A stretch of DNA of 13,658 nt from NCBI GenBank assembly GCA_002387325.1, contig DGIN01000057.1, forward strand, positions 1 through 13,658, read 5' to 3'. The notes beneath the pieces were generated by a model. The model did not search any database and was not told the DNA's origin. It saw only the letters and a list, made by a program, of their open reading frames with translations. This document shows positions 7,012 through 13,196 of the stretch, piece after piece (position 1 is the stretch's first letter; every line of letters begins with the position of its first letter). The translations under genes and the position numbers were made by a program. The stretch comes from Bacteroidales bacterium UBA4621 (GTDB lineage: Bacteria; Bacteroidota; Bacteroidia; Bacteroidales; Paludibacteraceae).

Positions 7012-7092
7012 CCAATAAGACCAATGGGGCGAATAGGACTAATAAGACTAATGGGGCAAATAAGTCTAATAAGACTAATAGAACTAATTGGT
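7012..7092. repeat. 9-base tandem repeat array A (nine degenerate units)
   Basis: Nine uninterrupted 9-base units on the plus strand, of the type CTAATAAGA / CCAATGGGG / CGAATAGGA / CTAATTGGT. They lie 12 bases upstream of the hsdM promoter's TTTG box and reach into the last codons of the four-helix-bundle gene. The consensus is about C(T/C)AATA(A/G)GN, the same unit and orientation as in arrays B and C. Confidence 0.9.
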
Positions 7093-7773
7093 CTTAAAGG
7101 CGGATGGGGCTTCGCGGAGGCGGGCGTTTTCGGTTTGGAGACTGCGGATGTCGGCTGTTAGGCGGGCGTTTTCCTCACGGAGTTGTTTGTTCTCGGCTTC
7201 GAGGGCAACGAGATGAGCGTCTTGCTCCTGTCTGTAGCCTGTGCGGGCGGCATACATACGTTCTTTGATGCCGCCTTGGCGGACAAAATCGTCTTCCAAA
7301 CGTTGCAGCAGTTTGCGGAGTAGCACATCCTCCTGGTGTATCAGCGTGATGGCAATGTTGGCAATGGTTTCTGCGCTCCGTTCTGCTATGGCTGTACGGT
7401 AATAAGCCGTATCATTGTGCCGGCTGCACACTTGGCGAGCCTGCCGGGCTTTTTCGGAATCCATAGCCCATTGCTCCAAAGCATGTACACGCAGGTAATC
7501 CGTATAATCAACCAATAGTTCCTGCAGGCTGGCACGGGCTACGTTGATTAGTTTGAGTTCTGTTTCTGTAGAGGTGGCAGACGCGGCACTGCCTTCGGCG
7601 ATGTTCTGTTTTCCACTGCGGGCGGCTTGCACCATTTGGTCTATGGTGCGGTCGCTCTTATCCAAATGGGTGTGAGCAAAATAGAATGTTATATCGTAGA
7701 TACATTCTGCTTTTTGATAGGCTATCAACCCTTGGTAATTGCCACGCTTGGGAAGGAAGGTATGAGGGGGCAT
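7084..7773 (-). CDS. Four helix bundle suffix domain-containing protein
   Basis: The 229-residue protein opens MPPHTFLPKRGNYQGLIAYQ and carries the helical block of the S23/IVP four-helix-bundle family (about 15-100): DQMVQAARSGKQNIAEG (45-61, the family's NIAEG turn) and ETELKLINVARASLQELL (70-87). A second helical region (110-175) corresponds to the 'suffix' part. A clear heptad coiled coil ends the protein (about 188-221, LEAENKQLREENARLTADIR and on). Related proteins occur in 23S rRNA intervening sequences, and the structurally similar Avd is an accessory of diversity-generating retroelements. The function of this subgroup is unknown, and binding of nucleic acid is only an inference. The gene has its own promoter about 90 bases upstream. 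Its leader and 3' end are made of the 9-base repeats, so gene and repeats look like one unit. Confidence 0.88.
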   Translation of the reverse strand: MPPHTFLPKRGNYQGLIAYQKAECIYDITFYFAHTHLDKSDRTIDQMVQAARSGKQNIAEGSAASATSTETELKLINVARASLQELLVDYTDYLRVHALEQWAMDSEKARQARQVCSRHNDTAYYRTAIAERSAETIANIAITLIHQEDVLLRKLLQRLEDDFVRQGGIKERMYAARTGYRQEQDAHLVALEAENKQLREENARLTADIRSLQTENARLREAPSAFKTN

Positions 7774-7797
7774 AAGGATGCTATTTTATTTATAGGG

Positions 7798-7860
7798 CTA
7801 ATGGGTCTAATAGGTCTAATAGGTCTAATAGGACTAATAAGCCTAATTGGACTAATAGGG
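7798..7860. repeat. 9-base tandem repeat array B (seven units)
   Basis: Seven consecutive 9-mers with no interruption: CTAATGGGT, CTAATAGGT twice, CTAATAGGA, CTAATAAGC, CTAATTGGA, CTAATAGGG. The array lies in the predicted untranslated leader of the four-helix-bundle gene and begins two bases beyond the -7 box of its promoter. Confidence 0.92.
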
Positions 7861-7862
7861 TG

Positions 7863-7894
7863 CAAAGATACACAAAAATTCTTACTCAGGCAAA
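7863..7894 (-). promoter_or_regulatory. Bacteroidetes-type promoter for the four-helix-bundle gene
   Basis: Minus strand: TTTG (7894-7891), exactly 20 bases, then TATCTTTG (7870-7863). The -7 box, the following GCACC and the spacing are identical to the hsdM promoter. The predicted start near 7856 falls inside repeat array B, giving a leader of about 83 bases. Confidence 0.75.
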
Positions 7895-7939
7895 TAAAAT
7901 ACAAAATAAGCCCTATCGGACCAATGGAACCAATAGGGC
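7893..7939 (-). terminator. Likely intrinsic terminator of the lipoprotein gene
   Basis: In the minus-strand RNA a 10-base-pair stem (7939-7930 with 7919-7910, GCCCTATTGG against CCGATAGGGC, one T·G wobble) encloses a 10-base loop. A T-rich run over 7909-7893 (TTATTTTGTATTTTATT) follows. The wobble pairs only in minus-strand RNA, which supports this direction. It lies about 50 bases after the lipoprotein stop, and its T-rich tail overlaps the next promoter's TTTG box. Confidence 0.55.
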
Positions 7940-7983
7940 GAATAGGGCAAATGAGTCCTATAAGACTAATAAGCCATATAAGG
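7912..7983. repeat. 9-base tandem repeat array C (eight degenerate units)
   Basis: Eight 9-mers (CCTATCGGA, CCAATGGAA, CCAATAGGG, CGAATAGGG, CAAATGAGT, CCTATAAGA, CTAATAAGC, CATATAAGG), more diverged than array B. They start where unique promoter sequence ends and stop six bases from the lipoprotein stop codon. Some units have been recruited into the terminator stem. Confidence 0.82.
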
Positions 7984-7989
7984 GGCGGA

Positions 7990-9465
7990 TTAGTAGTCGG
8001 TGTTTTGGGGATCGAAGTTGGTCCAGCCGGAGAGCCATGCGGCATCGGCATCACAAGCACCGAGGAAAGAGACTTTCTCCATATCCTTGAGGGCGGCGGA
8101 GGTGAAGTCTGCTGCGGTCAGGACAGGGCTGGAGGCTGTGGGGATATAAGCATTAGCAGACATTGCGAGTGCGGAGAGGTCTTTGGTCTGATTGCCCTTC
8201 TGTGCGAGGAACCATGTGGTGGAGAAAGAGTGGGCTGCGGCGGGGTCGAAGGTCTTCGCCTTGTAGTCCAGCGCAAGGGAGTCTTTGTACTGCTTGTTCA
8301 TATCGGAACCGACGATGTCGCAGTCGGCGAGCCAAACATTCTGCACGTTGATGAGTCCGTCTTTGGCAGCCTGCCAGCAGTTGCCTTTCTCGTTGTCAAT
8401 CATCACACCGATAGGCCAGCCGATGACGAGGGAGTTGTAGCAGTTGAGGTGGGAGTTGCGGCGGATTTGCATACCCGACTGGAAGCGTCCGAGCGAAGAA
8501 CCGTTGTTGGGGAACATGTCGCCGCCGGTGATATAGTCGGCGTTGTTTTGGAAGTTCTTGTCGAGTTTGGGACCTACAAAAGTGATGTTGGAGAAGACTG
8601 CCGAGGTGTAAGGCGATACGGCTGCTCCGTCGGCGCAGTTGTCGGACTCAAAGCCGTTGGACTGGCTGACATCGGCAAGGCGCGAGTTGCGGATGGAGAG
8701 TCCGAACTGGACGTTGCCCGAGAAACCGTTGTCGGTATCGAAATCGTCGTCCCAACCATGGTAAGCAACGAGGTATTTGCAATTTACGTTGCCGCCGAAC
8801 CACTCGTAGGAGTCGTCGTTGCTGTAACTAACCTGAATGTGGTCGATTTGGGTCTTGCTACCGATGGAGCCGAGTGTGATACCGTTGATTTCCTTGTCGG
8901 TTTGGAAGGGATAGCCTGCGAACTCGACACGGACATAGGATAGGATACCCGAGTTGTCGTTGTCATCGTTGCCGCCGTGCTTTGAGCGGGGACCACCCTC
9001 TATCTGCTGCTCGGTCTGGTTGTTGTGTGCGCGTCCGCAGAGGATAAGTCCTCCCCAGTCGCCGGGACGGCGTTGTCCTTTGGGCATCTCGGAAGTGAAG
9101 ACGATAGGTGCGTCTTTGGTACCCTTGGCGAAGAGTTTGCCTCCACGCTCAACGATAAGAGCGGCTTTGGTGTCCTTGTCGCCCTTGATGACAGTACCCG
9201 GTTCGATGGTCAGTTCTGCACCGTCAGCGACATAGACCCATCCTTTGAGCAGGTAGGTGCCTTTGGCGAGTGTCTGCTTGCCGGTGAAGACAAACTCGTC
9301 GTCGCCGTTGCCGATGGTGTTGTCGGCGTATAGGAGGTCGTTGGAAGCGACCAGTCCGCCGTCCTCATGCTCCTCGTGTACGGGATTGTTGGGTTCGCAT
9401 GCGGTCATGACTGCTGCGAAAAGCGCGGTGCAAAGCACCAGGGTCTTTGAAAAATTCTTTTTCAT
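7990..9465 (-). CDS. Surface-type lipoprotein with right-handed parallel beta-helix
   Basis: The 491-residue protein has a signal sequence MKKNFSKTLVLCTALFAAVM ending TAC, so C23 is the likely lipidated cysteine. The acid-rich stretch that follows (HEEHEDGG, about 30-37) might aid surface export. The body shows the repeating turns of a right-handed beta-helix: LTIEPGTVIKGDKDTKAALI, VERGGKLFAKGTKDAPIVFT and RRPGDWGGLILCGRA near residues 80-150, then ISYSND-like turns and YEWFGGNVNCKYLVAYHGWD. I know this pattern from a common but uncharacterised Bacteroidetes lipoprotein family that lies beside TonB-dependent receptors. No catalytic signature is visible. The start is the ATG at 9465-9463. The gene follows the receptor after a 212-base gap of phased repeats and probably acts with it at the outer membrane, in place of the SusD partner seen in glycan systems. 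Confidence 0.82.
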   Translation of the reverse strand: MKKNFSKTLVLCTALFAAVMTACEPNNPVHEEHEDGGLVASNDLLYADNTIGNGDDEFVFTGKQTLAKGTYLLKGWVYVADGAELTIEPGTVIKGDKDTKAALIVERGGKLFAKGTKDAPIVFTSEMPKGQRRPGDWGGLILCGRAHNNQTEQQIEGGPRSKHGGNDDNDNSGILSYVRVEFAGYPFQTDKEINGITLGSIGSKTQIDHIQVSYSNDDSYEWFGGNVNCKYLVAYHGWDDDFDTDNGFSGNVQFGLSIRNSRLADVSQSNGFESDNCADGAAVSPYTSAVFSNITFVGPKLDKNFQNNADYITGGDMFPNNGSSLGRFQSGMQIRRNSHLNCYNSLVIGWPIGVMIDNEKGNCWQAAKDGLINVQNVWLADCDIVGSDMNKQYKDSLALDYKAKTFDPAAAHSFSTTWFLAQKGNQTKDLSALAMSANAYIPTASSPVLTAADFTSAALKDMEKVSFLGACDADAAWLSGWTNFDPQNTDY

Positions 9466-9536
9466 CTTTTTAGTTTATTAGTTGATGAGTTTATAGGTTT
9501 ATGCGATGTTTATATCGTTGATTGGTTTAGCAGGTT

Positions 9537-9646
9537 TATTCCTTGCGTAAGGGTTGCTTATGGGTTGCTTATCCCTTGCTGAATGAACCGATTATCTACC
9601 GTGTATCTACCGTATATCTACCGTGTATCTACCGTAAAAATACCGT
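9537..9646. repeat. Ten consecutive 11-base units in two blocks, possible operator array
   Basis: Read on the minus strand from 9646 downward, the sequence steps in 11s: ACGGTATTTTT, then ACGGTAGATA followed by C, T, C, A (four copies, 9635-9592), then TCGGTTCATTC. A second block follows: AGCAAGGGATA, AGCAACCCATA, AGCAACCCTTA, CGCAAGGAATA (9580-9537). Eleven bases is about one helical turn, so all copies would face the same side of the DNA. That is typical of direct-repeat operators of OmpR/PhoB-type response regulators. It lies upstream of the lipoprotein gene, where no TAnnTTTG promoter was found. Confidence 0.72.
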
Positions 9647-9677
9647 AGTTGTCGGCGTGAGGTCGGCGGGGTGATGG

Positions 9678-12494
9678 TTATAGTTTCCATGTTACGCTGA
9701 GGAGGAAAGTGCGACCGGGGCGGAAGGAACGGGTGATTTGCTTGATTTGACGGGTGGAGCCGTCGGAGAGGGTGGTGTTCGCCAGTTGCCGGTAAACGAT
9801 TTTCTCGCCGATGACATCGCGGGCGGAGAGGCGTATCGTCCAGTGGTCGCCGAAGGTCTTGGCGAGGTTGAGGTCGAGGGCGTCGTGGGGCATCTCGTAG
9901 GAGTCGGGTATGGTGATGGCATCATCGCTGCCTGTGAGTCCGACGCTGCGCCCGACACCGATGAGACGTTTGCCGATGCGGTTGTAGAGGACGGAGCAAC
10001 TCCAGCCGGTGCGCTCGTGGGCGTAGAAGAGACCCGTATTGATGAGGTAGGGCGACTGTCCCTGCATGGGGCGGGCGGTCTCGCGGTAGCCCTCGGGGAA
10101 CTGCACGCGGCTCTTGATAAGCGAACCGTTGAAGGTGAACTGGAAGCCGCGCATGCCCATGAATGCGAGGTCTTTGCGGAGGTCGAGTTCCAGCCCGTAG
10201 GAGTAGGCGCGGTCGGCGTTCCGGTAACTATAGGTGAGGTCGGTGCCGCCGGTTACGGTGTACGTCCACTCGATAGGGTTGCGGAAATGCTTGTAGAAAG
10301 CGGCGAGGGAGATGATTTCGCCCTTGTTGCCCTTGGGGTAGAACTCGTAGCGGAGGTCGGCGTTGTGGACGTGGCAGGCGGTGAGGTCGATATTACCCTG
10401 GACGTTGGAGGCGAGGTCGAAATCGTAATAGACCGAGGGGGAGACTTCGCGGAACTCAGGCCGGTTGACGGACATACCGTAGGAGGCGCGGAGTTGGTGC
10501 TGGTCGGTGATACGGTAGGTGATGTTGGCGGACGGGAAAGCGTCGGAGGTGCGGTAGTGGGCAGCGCGGGGCGAGTACTCGCGGTCGCGGGTGTTGCGGA
10601 CGAGGCACATGTCGTTGTATTCGTAGCGCACGCCGGTGTAGATATTGACAGGTCCGAAAGGCATATTGACAGCAGCGTAGGCGGCAAGGAGGGTGTTGGT
10701 ACCCGAATAGTTGTTGCGCCATTTGACCTGCTCGAGGAGGTAGAGACGGTCCTCGGAATAGTTGTCCTCAACCATCAGTTGGGTAGGTATGTCGAGTTGG
10801 CGGAAATTGTCGGGGAGGGTGTTGGACGCCTGGTGCCAGTTGTAGTAGAAGGTGCGTGCGGCATAGTTGCGTGTGCGGTACTCGCCATAGACACCGACAC
10901 GTAGTTGCGGGTGGAACCAGCCGGCGTGGAAAGTCTGCGCATAGTCGAGGGCGAGGGAACCGATATGCTCGTAGAGGTAGGTGTATTCGCGGGAGATGTC
11001 GTTGGAGGACGAGAGTTGGAGGACACCCGCCTCGAGGGCATCGTTGACGAGGTAGCGGCGGCGGTCGGGCTGGTTGCGGTTGGAGTAGGCATAGCCGGCG
11101 TTCCAGCGGAAGTCGATGTCGTCGTCGGCGAAGAGGTGCTTGCCGTTGAGTTGGGTGGAGTAGGTGGTGCGGCTCTGGTAGTTGTACTCGGCGGACTGCT
11201 CCTCGTCGTTCTGGGCGGAGATGCCCACGCGGGAGGTGTATCGCTCGCGCCCGAGTTGGTTGAAGATATTCTTGAACTCGATGCGGTCTTTGCCGGCGCG
11301 GCGGGAGTAACTGAGGTTGAACATCAAGCCGAGGCGGGTATGGATAGTCTGCTGGTCGTCAGTCGATTGGCGGAGGTATTGGCTCTCCTGCTTGGCTTCG
11401 TCGTAGGCACCGAAGAGGCAGTTGAGCATATCGCGGTAGTGCTTGTAGGAGCGGCTGTAGTTGCCGCTGAGGAGCATGGAGAGCGACTGCCCTGCGGGGA
11501 GCGACCAACTTTCGCTGCCGTTGAAGCCGAGACTGAGGTCGCTGACAGGGGTGATCTTTTTCGTTGTCCAGTCGTTGTTGAAACGGTTGTCGGTGAGGGA
11601 GACGCTGTTTTCGGTACTCGGGTAGCCTTTGAGGACGGTGTGAATGCCGTTGCTGAGGCTGCGCAGCCCGCTGTCGAAGCCGAGCCAGTCGGTGGGCGAG
11701 GACTTGGTGCGGAGGAAGGGTTGCCAGTGGGTCTGGTCGTTCATTGCACCGCCGAGGTTGATTTGCCACGAGCGGTATTCGGGTACGTCCTTGGTCTGGA
11801 CGAGCACCATGCCGCCAGAGTAGTCGGCGGGGTATTCGGGTGCCGGAGACTTGATAATCACGAGGTTATCGAGTTGCGAGGAGGGCAGCAGGTCGAAAGA
11901 GAACGCGCGGGAGTCCGCCTCCGAACTGGGTACGGCGGCACCGTTGATCCATACCTGGTTGTAGCGTTGGCTCAGCCCGCGCACCATGACGAACTTGTCG
12001 TCGATGAGCGAGATGCCCGGCACGCGGCGTATGACCTCGGAGGCATCGCGGTCCTGTGTGCGCTGTATCTGCTGGCTGCTGATACCCGTCTGAACGCTGA
12101 GTGCGGTCTTGGTGGACTGGAGAACGCCCATCTCGGTGTTCTGGCGGCGTTTGGTTACAACAGCCACCTCTTGCAGTACCTCGGAGTTGGTACGCATAAG
12201 GATTTTGAGGGTGTCTTGCTGCGGCTTGGGGGTGAGGCGGGCGGTTTGGTAGCCCATATAGGAGATGACGAGTGTGTCGGAGGCTGTGGCGGGGAGGGCG
12301 AAGAGTCCGTCGAAGTCGGTGGTGGTGCCTGTGGTGGTGCCTGAGATGAGGACGGCGGCTCCGATGAGGGGCTCGTGGGTGTCGGCATCGAGAACAAGAC
12401 CGATGCAGTTTTGGGCGGTAAGGGAGGGAGTGATAAAGAGGAGTAGGGTTAGGATAATGGTTTGGGTAGAACGGAAAATAGAATGTCTGTTCAT
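9678..12494 (-). CDS. TonB-dependent outer-membrane receptor with N-terminal carboxypeptidase-D-like domain
   Basis: The 938-residue protein starts with a signal peptide (MNRHSIFRST, then QTIILTLLLFITPSLTAQ). A CarboxypepD_reg-like beta-sandwich follows at about 29-95 (GLVLDADTHEPLIGAAVLIS, TTDFDGLFALP, ISYMGYQTARL). The plug domain (about 115-240) includes SEVIRRVPGISLIDDKFVMV, RGLSQRYNQVWINGAAVP, and IIKSPAPEYPADYSGGMVLV near its end. The remainder is a 22-strand-type barrel rich in aromatic-ended strands, ending LLSVTWKL. It would import a scarce ligand across the outer membrane with TonB-ExbBD energy. The substrate cannot be read from sequence. No SusD gene is adjacent. The downstream beta-helix lipoprotein is the probable partner. 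The start is the ATG at 12494-12492 with a promoter just upstream. The G+C-rich coding sequence creates long but meaningless open frames on the opposite strand. Confidence 0.93.
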   Translation of the reverse strand: MNRHSIFRSTQTIILTLLLFITPSLTAQNCIGLVLDADTHEPLIGAAVLISGTTTGTTTDFDGLFALPATASDTLVISYMGYQTARLTPKPQQDTLKILMRTNSEVLQEVAVVTKRRQNTEMGVLQSTKTALSVQTGISSQQIQRTQDRDASEVIRRVPGISLIDDKFVMVRGLSQRYNQVWINGAAVPSSEADSRAFSFDLLPSSQLDNLVIIKSPAPEYPADYSGGMVLVQTKDVPEYRSWQINLGGAMNDQTHWQPFLRTKSSPTDWLGFDSGLRSLSNGIHTVLKGYPSTENSVSLTDNRFNNDWTTKKITPVSDLSLGFNGSESWSLPAGQSLSMLLSGNYSRSYKHYRDMLNCLFGAYDEAKQESQYLRQSTDDQQTIHTRLGLMFNLSYSRRAGKDRIEFKNIFNQLGRERYTSRVGISAQNDEEQSAEYNYQSRTTYSTQLNGKHLFADDDIDFRWNAGYAYSNRNQPDRRRYLVNDALEAGVLQLSSSNDISREYTYLYEHIGSLALDYAQTFHAGWFHPQLRVGVYGEYRTRNYAARTFYYNWHQASNTLPDNFRQLDIPTQLMVEDNYSEDRLYLLEQVKWRNNYSGTNTLLAAYAAVNMPFGPVNIYTGVRYEYNDMCLVRNTRDREYSPRAAHYRTSDAFPSANITYRITDQHQLRASYGMSVNRPEFREVSPSVYYDFDLASNVQGNIDLTACHVHNADLRYEFYPKGNKGEIISLAAFYKHFRNPIEWTYTVTGGTDLTYSYRNADRAYSYGLELDLRKDLAFMGMRGFQFTFNGSLIKSRVQFPEGYRETARPMQGQSPYLINTGLFYAHERTGWSCSVLYNRIGKRLIGVGRSVGLTGSDDAITIPDSYEMPHDALDLNLAKTFGDHWTIRLSARDVIGEKIVYRQLANTTLSDGSTRQIKQITRSFRPGRTFLLSVTWKL

Positions 12495-12517
12495 AACTTT
12501 TGCTTTGAAATTCGGTG

Positions 12518-12525
12518 CAAAAGTA
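12518..12525 (-). promoter_or_regulatory. Probable -7 box of the TonB receptor promoter
   Basis: Minus strand TACTTTTG (12525-12518) fits TAnnTTTG and is followed by CACC, as in the other two promoters. The upstream -33 box is weak: a TTCG with a 22-base spacer is the best candidate. It sits 24 bases before the receptor ATG, just after the preceding gene's terminator. Confidence 0.55.
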
Positions 12526-12570
12526 CAGGGTTTTTGTTATGTGGTTGCGAAGGAAATGTGAAGAAAACGT

Positions 12571-12605
12571 GAAGAAAAGGAGGCTGCCCGGTGGGGCAAC
12601 CTCCT
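12571..12605 (-). terminator. Intrinsic terminator after the gamma-carbonic anhydrase gene
   Basis: Minus-strand RNA folds AGGAGGTTGCCC (12605-12594) with GGGCAGCCTCCT (12589-12578), a 12-position stem with one mismatch and a four-base loop. A T-rich run, TTTTCTTC (12578-12571), follows directly. It lies 23 bases after the stop of the upstream gene and separates the tpiA operon from the receptor gene. Confidence 0.85.
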
Positions 12606-12628
12606 ACAACGAGATGACAAAGTGTCTG

Positions 12629-13165
12629 CTACTCAGTGGGTTGCTCGTACCACGAAGCGTACATGGCATAGTTGTGGGCAATCTTGCGATTGATTTCGTT
12701 GGTCTGTTCGGGGTCCGCCTTCTTGATGAACTTGGCAGGTACTCCGCCCCACACTTCGTACGCCCCTACCTTGGTGCCTTTGAGCACCAACGCACCCGCC
12801 GCCACGATAGCCCCTTCACCCACCTCGACATCATCGAGCAGCGTGGAGCCCATGCCGATGAGGGCATAGTCGTGGATATGAGCACCGTGGATAGTCACGT
12901 TATGCCCGACAGAGACATAGTCGCCTATCACGATAGTGGACTTCCGGTAGAGCGTGTGCAGCACCGAGCCGTCCTGGATGTTGGTGTGCTTGCCGATGGT
13001 GATGGTGTTGACATCGCCACGCAGGACGGAGTTGAACCACAAAGTGGTGCCTTCGCCTATGGTGACATCGCCCACCACGGTGGCGTTCTCCATCATGATG
13101 ACACCATCCGCAATACGGGGAGTGAGTATCTCCCCGTTGCGGTTGATAGTTTTGATAAGAGCCAT
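12629..13165 (-). CDS. Gamma-class carbonic anhydrase family protein (left-handed beta-helix hexapeptide repeat)
   Basis: This 178-residue cytoplasmic protein is of the YrdA/PaaY/Cam type. Hexapeptide repeats run from about residue 25 to 135 (VVGDVTIGEGTTLW, NTITIGKHTNIQDGSVLH, IVIGDYVSVGHNVTIHGA, ALIGMGSTLLDDVEVGEGAI), followed by the characteristic C-terminal helix (NEINRKIAHNYAMYASWY). The three zinc-binding histidines are in place (H70, H88, H93), as are the Arg-Asp and Gln-Asp pairs (R49/D51, Q64/D65) that organise the active site in this family. It would form a trimer. Carbonic anhydrase activity is possible, but many small members show little or other activity. It starts 31 bases after tpiA with no promoter between, so the two are probably co-transcribed and end at the terminator downstream. 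Confidence 0.92.
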   Translation of the reverse strand: MALIKTINRNGEILTPRIADGVIMMENATVVGDVTIGEGTTLWFNSVLRGDVNTITIGKHTNIQDGSVLHTLYRKSTIVIGDYVSVGHNVTIHGAHIHDYALIGMGSTLLDDVEVGEGAIVAAGALVLKGTKVGAYEVWGGVPAKFIKKADPEQTNEINRKIAHNYAMYASWYEQPTE

Positions 13166-13196
13166 CTACTTACAGCTAATAAGTAATATTTAATAA

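Noticed and set aside
7012..7983. CRISPR-like or minisatellite CRISPR array
   Set aside because: Units are 9 bases, contiguous and degenerate, with no spacers. No cas genes are in the window.
7627..8943. Plus-strand frame of 438 codons with GLIGLIGLI repeats
   Set aside because: The repeats are the 9-base intergenic array read as codons, and the rest is the antisense of the lipoprotein gene. No sensible start context or domain.
9592..9646. CRISPR array formed by the TATCTACCG repeats
   Set aside because: Units are 11 bases with no spacer sequence between them, which fits an operator or simple repeat.
9738..12344. Very long open frames on the plus strand (388 and 479 codons) opposite the TonB receptor
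   Set aside because: They are antisense shadows of a G+C-rich gene. Their translations are low-complexity runs of Val, Gly, Glu and Ala with no recognisable domain, while the minus strand encodes an unmistakable receptor.
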